Translations under genes and position numbers: made by a program
Notes under the pieces: model-generated
Seen by the model: the letters and a program-made list of their open reading frames with translations, nothing else
Database searches by the model: none
Told to the model about the DNA's origin: nothing
Shown: piece by piece, positions 1 through 8,829 of the stretch
Numbering within the stretch: position 1 is the first letter of the stretch
Layout of the letters: each line of letters starts with the position of its first letter
DNA from: Formosa agariphila KMM 3901
Lineage (GTDB): Bacteria; Bacteroidota; Bacteroidia; Flavobacteriales; Flavobacteriaceae
DNA length: 64,000 nt
Assembly (NCBI RefSeq): GCF_000723205.1
Contig: NZ_HG315671.1
Coordinates: 1,461,351-1,525,350 of the forward strand
Direction of reading: 5' to 3'

Positions 1-1525
1 TGCCATCGGTCCATAATCTTGATGCCGCATAATACGGCGATACTTGTTTGTCGTATCTTGATTTTATTTCATTAAAAAGTTCTGCTTCTTTTTCGGGTGT
101 AATCGTTTCACCTTTTGCTTTTAAAGAAGCCGTCTCTATTTGTAACAAAACTTTTGCTGCCGAATTTCCACTCATAACCGCTAGTTCTGCACTTGGCCAA
201 GCTACAATTAATCTTGGGTCGTATGCTTTTCCACACATGGCATAGTTTCCCGCGCCATAGCTGTTACCTATAATAATGGTGAATTTTGGTACAACCGAAT
301 TACTAACAGCATTTACCATTTTAGCACCATCTTTAATAATACCACCGTGTTCAGATTTAGAGCCCACCATAAAACCCGTAACATCTTGTAAAAACACTAA
401 AGGAATTTTTTTCTGATTACAATTGGCAATAAAACGTGTCGCTTTATCGGCGCTGTCGTTATAAATAACACCACCAAACTGCATTTCGCCTTGTTTAGTT
501 TTTACTAACTGCCTCTGATTTGCCACTATACCAACAGCCCAACCATCAATTCTAGCATAAGCTGTGATAATTGTTTTTCCGTAACCTTCTTTATATTCTT
601 CAAATTCGGAATTGTCTACCAAACGAGAAATAATTGCCTTCATGTCATATTGGTCAGATCTTCCTTTTGGAAGTAAACCATAAATTTCTTCAGGATTTTC
701 TTTTGGATCTAAAGCTTCTGCACGATTAAATCCGGCAGTATCGTAATCACCAATTTTATCAATTATAAATTTTATTTTATCAAGTGCATCTTTATCATCT
801 TTAGCTTTATAGTCGGTTACACCACTTATTTCACAATGTGTAGTTGCTCCGCCTAATGTTTCATTATCTATAGATTCGCCTATGGCTGCTTTTACTAAAT
901 AACTACCAGCTAAAAAAATACTCGCAGTTTTATCTACGATTAGAGCTTCGTCGCTCATAATTGGTAAATACGCACCACCAGCAACACAACTCCCCATAAC
1001 AGCAGAAATTTGGGTAATCCCCATACTACTCATTATTGCATTGTTTCTAAAAATACGACCGAAGTGTTCTTTGTCAGGAAATATTTCGTCCTGTAGCGGT
1101 AAATAAACACCTGCACTGTCTACCAAGTAAATAATTGGCAATTTGTTTTCAATAGAAATTTCTTGAGCACGTAAGTTTTTCTTCCCTGTAATAGGGAACC
1201 AAGCACCCGCTTTTACAGTGGCATCATTAGCAACCACAATACATTGTTTTCCTTTTATATATCCTATTTTTACAACAACTCCACCAGAAGGGCATCCGCC
1301 GTGTTCTTCATACATGTCTTCGCCAGCAAACGCACCAATTTCTATACTTTTAGAATTAGAGTCTAGTAAATAATCAATACGTTCTCGGGCAGTAAGCTTT
1401 CCTTTGCTGTGTAATTTTTCTATACGTTTTAATCCTCCACCAAGGCTTACTTTAGCAAATCTTCGTTTTAAATCGGATAGTAAAAGTTTATTGTAATCTT
1501 CGTTTTTATTGAAGTTGATATCCAT
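1..1525 (-). CDS. Acyl-CoA carboxylase, carboxyltransferase (beta) subunit, 3' end cut by window
   Basis: This cytoplasmic subunit would move the carboxyl group from carboxybiotin to an acyl-CoA. The ATG lies at 1523-1525, the protein begins MDINFNKNED, and 508 codons are visible before the window edge. Family proteins of this type have about 540 residues, so only a few dozen are missing. Visible landmarks are GGGLKRIEKLHSKGKLTARERIDYLL cut short here as GGGLKRIEKLH, the acyl-CoA site DSAGVYLPLQDE, GSCVAGGAYLPIMSDE, and NSYGAGNYAMCGKAYDP in the C-terminal half. The last resembles methylcrotonyl-CoA carboxylase more than propionyl-CoA carboxylase. It differs from the beta subunit at 20133-21674, so the genome has at least two acyl-CoA carboxylases. 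The acyl specificity is inferred. It is transcribed away from the DoxX/MarR module. Confidence 0.9.
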   Translation of the reverse strand, partial: MDINFNKNEDYNKLLLSDLKRRFAKVSLGGGLKRIEKLHSKGKLTARERIDYLLDSNSKSIEIGAFAGEDMYEEHGGCPSGGVVVKIGYIKGKQCIVVANDATVKAGAWFPITGKKNLRAQEISIENKLPIIYLVDSAGVYLPLQDEIFPDKEHFGRIFRNNAIMSSMGITQISAVMGSCVAGGAYLPIMSDEALIVDKTASIFLAGSYLVKAAIGESIDNETLGGATTHCEISGVTDYKAKDDKDALDKIKFIIDKIGDYDTAGFNRAEALDPKENPEEIYGLLPKGRSDQYDMKAIISRLVDNSEFEEYKEGYGKTIITAYARIDGWAVGIVANQRQLVKTKQGEMQFGGVIYNDSADKATRFIANCNQKKIPLVFLQDVTGFMVGSKSEHGGIIKDGAKMVNAVSNSVVPKFTIIIGNSYGAGNYAMCGKAYDPRLIVAWPSAELAVMSGNSAAKVLLQIETASLKAKGETITPEKEAELFNEIKSRYDKQVSPYYAASRLWTDG

Positions 1526-1613
1526 GTAAAATCAATTTGTCGCTAAAGTACGAAAGTTTAAAAATATTTGCTATTAAATCCGTTACATGATATTTTATAT
1601 TACATGGATATAT

Positions 1614-1625
1614 TTACCTAGGTAA
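1614..1625. promoter_or_regulatory. Perfect 12-bp palindrome, candidate MarR operator
   Basis: TTACCTAGGTAA is a perfect palindrome. It lies just upstream of two TAnnTTTG-like -7 boxes (TAAATTTG at 1632-1639 and TATATTTG at 1643-1650) that would drive the DoxX-like gene starting at 1673. A site here would overlap the -33 region, where a repressor would block polymerase. The MarR-family gene at 2583 in the same transcription unit is the obvious candidate regulator. Its role is inferred from position and symmetry. Confidence 0.4.
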
Positions 1626-1672
1626 TTAAAATAAATTTGTTGTATATTTGCTTTTATATAAATTCAATTAAA

Positions 1673-2035
1673 ATGAAAAGAGACAAAATTATTTTTTATG
1701 TAGCTACAGGATTATTATCTGTAATCGTGTTATTTTCGGTAAGCATGTATTTTTTTAAACATGATGATGTTGCTTTAATGTTTACCAATTTTGGGTATCC
1801 ATCGTATATTATTTACCCTTATGCAGTAGCCAAACTATTAGGATTATTTGCAATATGGAATCCGAATTTTAAAACCATAAAGGAGTGGTCCTATTCTGGA
1901 TTTTTCTTTGCTTTTATCTTAGCATTTTTTGCACACGTTATGATTGGTGATGGAGGACAATTCACGGCATTATTAGCTTTAATCTTATTAATAGTATCTT
2001 ATATATTTAATAAAAAAAACTCAGATTTAATATGA
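1673..2035 (+). CDS. DoxX-like family membrane protein
   Basis: A 120-residue integral membrane protein with four predicted helices. The segment FGYPSYIIYPYAVAKLLGLF and the following AIWNP fit the DoxX-like (DoxX_2) family, whose members often sit beside oxidoreductases. The start is taken at ATG 1673. An in-frame TTG at 1637 would add 12 residues, but it lies inside the probable promoter. The stop overlaps the ATG of the FMN reductase (ATGA), so the two are translationally coupled. It is the first gene of a four-gene run with the reductase, MarR and pirin genes. The biochemical role is unknown. Confidence 0.75.
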   Translation: MKRDKIIFYVATGLLSVIVLFSVSMYFFKHDDVALMFTNFGYPSYIIYPYAVAKLLGLFAIWNPNFKTIKEWSYSGFFFAFILAFFAHVMIGDGGQFTALLALILLIVSYIFNKKNSDLI

Positions 2036-2562
2036 AACAGATCATCGCATTTGCAGGAAGTAACAGTAAACAATCTATAAATAAGCAATTAGTTAGTTAT
2101 GCTTCCAGTCTATTACAAGAGGCGGAAGTAACCGTTTTAGATTTAAACGATTTTAAATTACCATTGTATGGTGTAGACCTTGAAGTTGAGTCAGGTATTC
2201 CAGAATCAGTCAATCGTATGATAGATGCTATTAAAAGCGCCGACGGACTTATTATATCGTTAGCAGAACATAATGGTGCATACACTACTGTATTTAAAAA
2301 TTTATTTGATTGGATGTCTAGAGCAGAACCCAAAACATTTCATAACAAACCAATGTTGTTAATGGCAACTTCTCCTGGAGCACGAGGTGGGGCTTCTGTT
2401 TTAGAAATAGCTAAAGATAGGTTTCCACGTCATGATGCTAATATAGTAGCGGAGTTTTCTCTACCGTCATTTTATGAGAATTTTTCTGAAGGAAAACTGA
2501 TTAATACCGCGTTAAACACCCAATTATTAAATGAAGTAAAACAGCTTGAAGCTGCTTTGTAA
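2032..2562 (+). CDS. NADPH-dependent FMN reductase family protein
   Basis: A 176-residue flavodoxin-fold oxidoreductase that would use NAD(P)H to reduce FMN or a quinone-like substrate in the cytoplasm. The phosphate-binding loop FAGSNSKQSINKQL is at residues 7-20. EHNGAYTTVFKNLFDW near residue 85 is the family's flavin-contact segment. The ATG overlaps the upstream stop by the ATGA arrangement. With a MarR regulator and a pirin next door, the likely task is detoxifying quinones or electrophiles; this is inferred from context. Confidence 0.85.
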   Translation: MKQIIAFAGSNSKQSINKQLVSYASSLLQEAEVTVLDLNDFKLPLYGVDLEVESGIPESVNRMIDAIKSADGLIISLAEHNGAYTTVFKNLFDWMSRAEPKTFHNKPMLLMATSPGARGGASVLEIAKDRFPRHDANIVAEFSLPSFYENFSEGKLINTALNTQLLNEVKQLEAAL

Positions 2563-2582
2563 CTATATAAATACCTGTAATT

Positions 2583-3020
2583 ATGGGAGATTTTTCTAAA
2601 GACATCAATTCTACTTTTCCAAATAATAAGGTAAAAGCGATGTTAAACATAATGTTTACCGCAAATTGGATTAGTAGTTACCAAAATTCATTTTTTAAAC
2701 CTTTTAAAATATCATCTCAACAATACAATATTTTAAGAATTTTAAAAGGAGCAGGAGAACCTTTAAAGGTACAAACAATAAAAGAACGCATGATTGAAAG
2801 GTCTCCAAATACCACACGTTTAATGGATAAATTGTATGCGAAACAATTAATAGACCGCATACCCTGTCCTACAGACCGCAGAGTGGTTCATGTAAAAATT
2901 ACCGAGGAAGGTTTAGTGTTGCTAGAGCATATATCGAAAACTCAAAGAACAGATATTTTGAAAAATTTATCCGAAGATGAAGCAGAACAACTGAGTATGT
3001 TGTTAGATAAAATTAGGTAA
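2583..3020 (+). CDS. MarR family transcriptional regulator
   Basis: A 145-residue winged-helix regulator. The recognition-helix region KERMIERSPNTTRLMDKLYAKQLIDRIPCPTDRRVVHVKI is typical of MarR proteins; the wing is DRRVVHVKITEEG. MarR proteins usually repress their own operon and release DNA when they meet phenolic ligands or oxidants. A single Cys (in IPCPTDRR) lies at the base of the wing, where redox-sensing members of the family carry reactive cysteines, but that use here is speculative. It lies 20 bp after the FMN reductase and 35 bp before pirin, so it is probably part of one operon controlled through the palindrome at 1614-1625. Confidence 0.88.
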   Translation: MGDFSKDINSTFPNNKVKAMLNIMFTANWISSYQNSFFKPFKISSQQYNILRILKGAGEPLKVQTIKERMIERSPNTTRLMDKLYAKQLIDRIPCPTDRRVVHVKITEEGLVLLEHISKTQRTDILKNLSEDEAEQLSMLLDKIR

Positions 3021-3055
3021 ACACAAATACGTTTTTAATTTAAAAGACAAATAAG

Positions 3056-3778
3056 ATGAAAACAATAGTTCATAAATCAGATACAAGAGGATTCTCAAAT
3101 CATGGTTGGTTACAAGCAAATCATTCGTTTAGTTTTGCAAATTGGTATAATGAAGATCGCGTTCATTTTGGCGCATTACGTGTCTTGAATGACGATGTTA
3201 TTGCTCCTAAAATGGGGTTTGGAACACATCCGCATAAAAACATGGAAATAATTACCATTCCATTAGAGGGCGAATTGAAGCATAGGGACTCTATGGGGAA
3301 TAAGTGGGAATCTGTTTTGCCTGGCGAAGTTCAAATTATGAGTGCGGGAACTGGTGTAGAGCATTCTGAAATTAATGGCTCGACGGATTCTCATTTAAGT
3401 TTATTTCAAATTTGGGTAATTCCGAATAAAGAAAATGTAGATCCACGTTACGATCAAAAAGCTTTTGAGGCTTCAGAACGTCGAAATTCATTACAAGTAT
3501 TAGTATCGTCTATAGGTGATGATTTGGAAGGACCTTTAAAAATCTATCAAGATGCTTTAATTTCTAGAGTAGACTTAGATGAAAATCATGAGATAACTTA
3601 TCAATTGAAAAGTAATAATCATGGTGTCTATGTAATGCTTATAAATGGTCGTGTAAATGTTTTAGATACTGAATTAAATACACGTGATGCTATTGGAATA
3701 AGTGAATTAACTGAGTTTAAAGTCAATGCAGAAGAGACATCTAGTCTTTTATTTATAGAAATTCCTATGCAATTTTAG
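3056..3778 (+). CDS. Pirin family protein (bicupin)
   Basis: A 240-residue pirin of the YhhW type, whose bacterial members can act as quercetin 2,3-dioxygenases. The N-terminal cupin keeps the metal ligands: FGTHPHKNMEIITIPLEGEL gives two His and a following Glu near residues 57-70, and GTGVEHSEIN gives the third His with the Glu. The opening DTRGFSNHGWLQANHSFSFA is the pirin signature. It is the last gene of the DoxX/reductase/MarR group. Combined with the reductase, it suggests handling of flavonoid- or quinone-like compounds, perhaps from algae; the substrate is inferred. Confidence 0.88.
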   Translation: MKTIVHKSDTRGFSNHGWLQANHSFSFANWYNEDRVHFGALRVLNDDVIAPKMGFGTHPHKNMEIITIPLEGELKHRDSMGNKWESVLPGEVQIMSAGTGVEHSEINGSTDSHLSLFQIWVIPNKENVDPRYDQKAFEASERRNSLQVLVSSIGDDLEGPLKIYQDALISRVDLDENHEITYQLKSNNHGVYVMLINGRVNVLDTELNTRDAIGISELTEFKVNAEETSSLLFIEIPMQF

Positions 3779-3919
3779 TCGTAACAGCTGTTTTTTAGGG
3801 TTATATGACCTCAAAAAATGGACGTTAATCTTAACATCGAATTTTTATACATTTCAAAGTTTTTATTGTTAGAGGATTGTGTATTTATTTAATTTTATTC
3901 CATAAATATCCCCAAACCT

Positions 3920-5113
3920 ATGAAACTAAAAAGAAAAATGTTATTCGTTTTTTTTGTTGCGCTCACGTATGCAACATATTCGCAAAATTCAAAAATTACT
4001 GAAATCCCAGACATTACAGAAATGGATTCTACTAGGGTAAGTTCCTGGATTATTGGAATTGGATTTAATGCTGTCGATGATACAGGAACTGTATTTGATG
4101 ATGTGTTTGATGTCAATGAAGGTTGGAACGCTGTTCCATATCCGTCTAGATTAAGTTTTGGTCGCTATTATAAAAGTGGATTAGGACTAGAAGGTATCTT
4201 TACATATAATAGATACAAGGCTGGAAAGTTAGTCGATAATTTTCCTCTTGAAGAAGATGCCAACTATTTTGGTTTAGACACGAGACTGAGTTACGATTTA
4301 AATAAAATTATAGGAGAAACCGGTTGGTTTGACCCTTATGTTGGAGCAGGAGTTGGTTTTACAAGTGCAAATAAGAAATCGCGAGGAACTATCAACGCTG
4401 TAGTTGGTTTTAGAATATGGTTTACTGAAAATTTTGGAATGGATGTTAACTCCACTGGTAAATGGGGTATGAATCAAAATTATAAAAATCATAAGCAACA
4501 CGCTATAGGTTTAGTTTATAGATTTATTGATGAAAAAGAATTAAGTAGAAAGAATCAAAAATTATTAGCTCTTCAAGAAGAATTGGCACTGGAGCAGATA
4601 AAAATAGAAGATTCTATTGCTCTTGTTAATCAACAGCAAGAAGAAGCTTTATTGTTAGCTCAGCAAGCAGCTAAACAAAAAGAAGATGAAGCAGAACAAG
4701 CTAGACTGGTGCAACTTGAGCAAGATAAACTAGAAGCTAAAAATATGGTACAGGGTGAAATTGATAGTCTAGAAAATTTATACTTTGCTTTTGACTCATA
4801 TCAATTAACAAACACATCTAAAACAGAATTAAATAAATTAATTGGTATATTAAATACATACCCTGAAATAACTTTAGAAATTACGTCTCATACAGATTCT
4901 AGAGGTTCCAGAGCATATAACCAAACACTTTCAGAATCGCGGTTAAAAAGTACACTCGATTATTTATTTGATAATAGTATTGATGAGGATAGAATAGAAG
5001 GTAAAGCTTTTGGAGAAGATCAATTAATCAATTCGTGTAACGACGGTACAAAATGCTCGGAAGAAATGCATAAAGCAAATCGACGTTCCGAAATAAATAT
5101 TGTTAAGTTTTAA
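3920..5113 (+). CDS. OmpA family outer-membrane protein
   Basis: A 397-residue protein with a signal peptide (MKLKRKMLFVFFVALTYATYS), an N-terminal OmpA-type beta-barrel to about residue 210, and an alpha-helical coiled-coil linker rich in Glu and Gln from about 215 to 285. The C-terminal OmpA domain binds peptidoglycan (YFAFDSYQLTN near 295, SHTDSRGSRAYNQTLSESR, then ANRRSEINI at the end). It would anchor the outer membrane to the wall. It is a single gene that converges on the MFS gene and shares a terminator with it. Specific function is unknown. Confidence 0.88.
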   Translation: MKLKRKMLFVFFVALTYATYSQNSKITEIPDITEMDSTRVSSWIIGIGFNAVDDTGTVFDDVFDVNEGWNAVPYPSRLSFGRYYKSGLGLEGIFTYNRYKAGKLVDNFPLEEDANYFGLDTRLSYDLNKIIGETGWFDPYVGAGVGFTSANKKSRGTINAVVGFRIWFTENFGMDVNSTGKWGMNQNYKNHKQHAIGLVYRFIDEKELSRKNQKLLALQEELALEQIKIEDSIALVNQQQEEALLLAQQAAKQKEDEAEQARLVQLEQDKLEAKNMVQGEIDSLENLYFAFDSYQLTNTSKTELNKLIGILNTYPEITLEITSHTDSRGSRAYNQTLSESRLKSTLDYLFDNSIDEDRIEGKAFGEDQLINSCNDGTKCSEEMHKANRRSEINIVKF

Positions 5114-5133
5114 TTACATTATATAATATAAAG

Positions 5134-5167
5134 AACCCCTAAGGATTACTTGTAATTTTTAGGGGTT
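5134..5167. terminator. Bidirectional terminator between ompA-like and MFS genes
   Basis: The arms AACCCCTAA (5134-5142) and TTAGGGGTT (5159-5167) form a 9-bp stem followed by a T run on the plus strand, and the A-rich flank gives a T run on the minus strand. It lies between two convergent genes. Confidence 0.8.
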
Positions 5168-5175
5168 TTTCTTTA

Positions 5176-6348
5176 TTATGAAGTTACTATCTGATTTTTA
5201 GAACGGTGTTTTCGCAAGAGAATAATACAAAATGCAATTAAAACACCAGATGCAGCCATTGCAGCTCCAACCCAATCGGCAGAGGTAAATCCATATCCCA
5301 TGGCTATAGGAATTCCTGCAAAATATGCTCCAGAAGCATTACCTATATTAAAGGCACTTTGGTTTAAAGACGACCCTAAAGTTTCTGAACCCTTAGATGC
5401 GTTTATAATGGCAACCTGAATAGGAGTAGATAGGCAAAAAGTTACTGCGCCTATAATAAATGTCATGACAAGAACCATAACCTTATCTGATGCTAATATG
5501 GTATTTAAAGACAGACAAATTACCATGCAAACTAATGTAATAATAATAGCATATATTGGTGAAAATTTTTCAGCCAGTTTTGCTCCTATAAAATTACCGA
5601 TAACCATACCTAATCCGGCTAAAATCATAGCGACAGAAACCATTTCTGCGGAGTGTCCTGCAACATCTGTAATTAATGGAGATATATAACTATACCAAGC
5701 AAAAAAGCCTCCGGTACCAATAGTGGTTAAGATTATAATTAACCATAACTCAAGGCGTTTGAAAATTTTTAAATCCTCTAAAAAATGCGTCTCAGATGAT
5801 TGTTTCAATACAGGCATCCAGAGTTTTATGCTTAAAACGACTAATACACCTACAAAACCAACCAACAAGAAGGAGAGATTCCAACTAAAGTGTTTTCCTA
5901 AATATGTACCTAAAGGCACTCCTAAAAGATTTGCAAAAGTTAATCCACTAAACATAATAGCAATACCTTGAGCAGATTTTCCTTCTTTAGATAATTTTCC
6001 GGCAACAACGGCTCCAATTCCAAAGAAAGCACCATGAGGTAATCCCGATAAAAAGCGTAAAATTATAAAGGAGTTGTAACCTGTGGCAAATGCCGATAAT
6101 GTATTGAAAACAGTAAACCAAACCATAAGTGCCATTAGAACCTTATGTGCAGGCCATTTACTGGCGATACTCGTTAAAATGGGGGCACCAACAACAACAC
6201 CTAAAGCATAAGCTGAAATAAAATGGCCCGCTTTAGGGATGCTTATGTCGAATGCGATAGCTATTTCGGGCAAAATTCCCATAATTACAAACTCGGTTAA
6301 ACCAATTCCGAATCCTCCTATAGCCAAAGAAAGTAGAGCTTTATTCAT
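5176..6348 (-). CDS. MFS transporter, AraJ/drug-exporter type
   Basis: A 390-residue inner-membrane transporter with about 12 hydrophobic helices, beginning MNKALLSLAIGGFGIGLTEFVIMG. TEFVIMGILPEIA in helix 1 and LPHGAFFGIGAVVAG in the middle of the N half are typical of the AraJ/YdhP/Cml group of the drug:H+ antiporter-1 family, which exports sugars or small drugs. The start is the ATG at 6346-6348. It is a single gene, upstream of a 524-bp AT-rich intergenic region. The substrate cannot be read from sequence. Confidence 0.85.
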   Translation of the reverse strand: MNKALLSLAIGGFGIGLTEFVIMGILPEIAIAFDISIPKAGHFISAYALGVVVGAPILTSIASKWPAHKVLMALMVWFTVFNTLSAFATGYNSFIILRFLSGLPHGAFFGIGAVVAGKLSKEGKSAQGIAIMFSGLTFANLLGVPLGTYLGKHFSWNLSFLLVGFVGVLVVLSIKLWMPVLKQSSETHFLEDLKIFKRLELWLIIILTTIGTGGFFAWYSYISPLITDVAGHSAEMVSVAMILAGLGMVIGNFIGAKLAEKFSPIYAIIITLVCMVICLSLNTILASDKVMVLVMTFIIGAVTFCLSTPIQVAIINASKGSETLGSSLNQSAFNIGNASGAYFAGIPIAMGYGFTSADWVGAAMAASGVLIAFCIILLRKHRSKNQIVTS

Positions 6349-6743
6349 TTAATATTAATCTGAAAATAAACATTTATATAATGTTCAAATGTAAGTTGAC
6401 TAATACAGAATTGATACCCGATAAACATAAAATATATGTTAATTCGTAAACTGTGAATTTAAATCCTAATATGGTATTGAATTATTAAATAATGTTTTAT
6501 TGATTTGCATTTATTCTAGTTCTGGAATTGTCTGTTTTAGCGATTTTGTTTTTCAGCTATAGGTTTCTAATAAAATAAATAGACAATTAAATAATGGATA
6601 GCATAGTGGTAATGAAAGTGTAAAGAAACTAAGAACGAATAATTTAATATTAAATAATATGTAGAGATGTTAATTTAATATGATAATGTTAATACAAATA
6701 ATCTAATTTTAGTCTTAAAAATACGATATTTGTATTTGAATTT

Positions 6744-6846
6744 GCGCAAAGGATAGAAGTGGCATCCTTTTTTAATGCTTTTTAATTAAAAAAAGATATA
6801 ACGGATAGCCTGACTTTTTTAGTGGTTATTACTAAAAAAGATGCGC
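6744..6846 (+). ncRNA. Structured RNA-like element, copy A
   Basis: This is about 103 nt with nested pairing. GCGCA (6744-6748) pairs with TGCGC (6842-6846). AAAGGAT (6748-6754) can pair with ATCCTTT (6764-6770). CTTTTTTAGT (6814-6823) pairs perfectly with ACTAAAAAAG (6831-6840). Alternatively GGCATCC (6761-6767) pairs with GGATAGCC (6803-6810), giving one long bulged hairpin. The core GGATnGnAGnGGCATCC, AAAAAGATATA, AGCCnGACTTTTTT and the tail CCCTAAAA recur on the minus strand at 15666-15757. It may be a known flavobacterial RNA (Flavo-1 or 6S-Flavo type) or a dispersed repeat. The rest of the gap 6349-6743 is AT-rich with nothing recognisable. Confidence 0.45.
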
Positions 6847-6872
6847 CCTAAAAGAAATAAGATTTACATATT

Positions 6873-7055
6873 ATGGCAATGAATAAAAATACAGTTTTAG
6901 CTTGGGCAACAACTATTATGATTATAGTAGGATTAGGTTTAATAGCACTTGGGGCTTTTAGGTATAACGATGTCGCAGGTTGGGGATTTGCCGCGGTTGG
7001 CGTGGGATTTTTTGCTATTGCTTGGGTATTTAACGCATTAAAAGGTAGAGTATAA
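6873..7055 (+). CDS. CAL67264-type small membrane protein
   Basis: A 60-residue protein with two predicted transmembrane helices (about residues 7-27 and 33-54) joined by a short loop RYNDVAGWG. I recognise it as the small flavobacterial family named after Gramella CAL67264. Function is unknown. Its stop is 2 bp before the ettA ATG, so the two are almost certainly cotranscribed, and perhaps linked to translation under energy stress. The structured element 6744-6846 ends 26 bp upstream and would lie in its leader or act as a separate RNA. Confidence 0.75.
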   Translation: MAMNKNTVLAWATTIMIIVGLGLIALGAFRYNDVAGWGFAAVGVGFFAIAWVFNALKGRV

Positions 7056-7057
7056 TT

Positions 7058-8749
7058 ATGAGCGACGATAAGAAAGTCATTTTTTCAATGTCTGGTTTAA
7101 CCAAGACATTTCCGGGAGCTAATACACCGGTTTTAAAGAATATTTATTTAAGTTTTTTCTACGGAGCAAAAATTGGGATTTTAGGTCTTAATGGTTCTGG
7201 TAAATCTACGTTATTAAAAATTATAGCTGGAGTTGATAAAAATTTCCAAGGTGATGTTACTTTCCTTCAGGATTATTCTGTTGGATATTTAGAGCAAGAA
7301 CCACAACTTGACGAAGATAAAACGGTAATAGAAATTGTTCGTGAAGGTGCAGCAGAAACAGTTGCTATTCTTGACGAATACAATAAAATAAACGACATGT
7401 TTGGGTTAGAAGAAGTTTATTCTGATGCAGACAAAATGGATAAATTAATGGCACGCCAAGCAGAGCTTCAAGATCAGATTGATGCCTCGGATGCTTGGGA
7501 ATTAGATACCAAATTAGAAATTGCCATGGATGCCTTACGTACTCCAGACGGTGATAAAAAAATTAGTGTGCTTTCTGGAGGGGAACGTAGACGTGTAGCG
7601 CTTTGTCGTTTACTATTACAAGAACCAGATGTATTACTTTTAGATGAGCCTACCAACCACTTAGATGCAGAATCTGTGCATTGGTTAGAGCATCATTTAG
7701 CGCAATATAAAGGAACTGTAATTGCTGTAACGCACGATAGATATTTCTTAGATAATGTTGCTGGTTGGATTTTAGAACTGGATAGAGGTGAAGGAATTCC
7801 TTGGAAAGGAAATTATTCATCTTGGTTAGACCAAAAATCTAAACGTATGGCTCAAGAAAACAAAACAGCTTCTAAACGTCAGAAAACTTTAGAACGTGAA
7901 TTAGATTGGGTACGTCAGGGAGCTAAAGGTCGCCAGACGAAACAAAAGGCACGTTTAAAGAATTACGATAAAATGATGAGTCAGGATCAGAAACAACTTG
8001 ACGAAAAATTAGAAATCTATATTCCTAATGGGCCACGTTTAGGTACCAACGTTATTGAGGCTAAAGGCATCAGCAAAGGATTTGATGATAAATTGTTATA
8101 TGAAGATTTAAACTTCAATTTACCTCAAGCTGGAATTGTTGGAATTATTGGTCCGAATGGTGCTGGTAAAACAACTATTTTCAGAATGATTATGGGAGAA
8201 CAGGAACCTGATAAAGGTTCTTTTGAAGTAGGAGAGACTGCTAAAATTGCATACGTGGATCAAAGTCATACAAATATTGATCCTGAGAAAACCATTTGGC
8301 AAAACTTTAGCGATGAGCAAGAGCTTGTTTTAATGGGCGGAAAAGAAGTTAATTCTAGAGCCTATTTAAGTCGATTTAATTTCTCTGGTGGCGAGCAAAA
8401 TAAGAAGGTGAAGTTACTATCTGGAGGAGAACGTAACCGCTTACATTTAGCAATGACACTTAAAGAAGAAGGTAACGTGTTACTTTTAGATGAGCCTACC
8501 AACGATTTAGATGTAAATACATTACGTGCGTTAGAAGAAGGTTTAGAGAATTTTGCTGGTTGTGCGGTAGTAATTAGTCACGACAGATGGTTCTTAGATA
8601 GAATTTGTACACACATTTTAGCATTCGAAGGCGATAGTCAAGTATATTTCTTTGAAGGTAGTTTTAGTGAATACGAAGAAAATAAGAAAAAACGTTTGGG
8701 TGGTGATTTAATGCCAAAACGTATTAAGTATAAAAAATTAGTGAGATAA
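7058..8749 (+). CDS. ettA: Energy-dependent translational throttle protein EttA (ABC-F)
   Basis: A 563-residue cytoplasmic ABC-F ATPase without membrane segments that binds the ribosomal E site and gates early elongation according to the ATP/ADP ratio. The first ABC domain has Walker A GLNGSGKS at 43-50, signature LSGGE at 172-176 and Walker B LLLDEPTN at 193-200. A linker rich in Lys/Arg follows (about 270-330, the P-site tRNA interaction motif). The second domain has GPNGAGKTT, LSGGERNRLHLAM and LLLDEPTNDLD. Length matches the family (about 555). Cotranscribed with the 60-residue protein upstream; a strong terminator follows. Confidence 0.95.
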   Translation: MSDDKKVIFSMSGLTKTFPGANTPVLKNIYLSFFYGAKIGILGLNGSGKSTLLKIIAGVDKNFQGDVTFLQDYSVGYLEQEPQLDEDKTVIEIVREGAAETVAILDEYNKINDMFGLEEVYSDADKMDKLMARQAELQDQIDASDAWELDTKLEIAMDALRTPDGDKKISVLSGGERRRVALCRLLLQEPDVLLLDEPTNHLDAESVHWLEHHLAQYKGTVIAVTHDRYFLDNVAGWILELDRGEGIPWKGNYSSWLDQKSKRMAQENKTASKRQKTLERELDWVRQGAKGRQTKQKARLKNYDKMMSQDQKQLDEKLEIYIPNGPRLGTNVIEAKGISKGFDDKLLYEDLNFNLPQAGIVGIIGPNGAGKTTIFRMIMGEQEPDKGSFEVGETAKIAYVDQSHTNIDPEKTIWQNFSDEQELVLMGGKEVNSRAYLSRFNFSGGEQNKKVKLLSGGERNRLHLAMTLKEEGNVLLLDEPTNDLDVNTLRALEEGLENFAGCAVVISHDRWFLDRICTHILAFEGDSQVYFFEGSFSEYEENKKKRLGGDLMPKRIKYKKLVR

Positions 8750-8772
8750 TAGTATCTCAATAAAGTTAGAAT

Positions 8773-8810
8773 AAAAACAGCCAACTGATATGAATCGGTT
8801 GGCTGTTTTT
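8773..8810. terminator. Strong terminator after ettA
   Basis: Thirteen-bp perfect stem AAAAACAGCCAAC (8773-8785) / GTTGGCTGTTTTT (8798-8810) with a 12-nt loop. It is flanked by A and T runs on both sides, so it can serve both ettA and the convergent small gene at 8830. Confidence 0.88.
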
Positions 8811-8829
8811 GGTTTTTACAATTTCCGTA

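Noticed and set aside
3783-3792. AACAGCTGTT followed by TTTT after the pirin gene as a terminator
   Set aside because: The palindrome has no loop-forming bases and would need to lose most pairs to fold; too weak to call.
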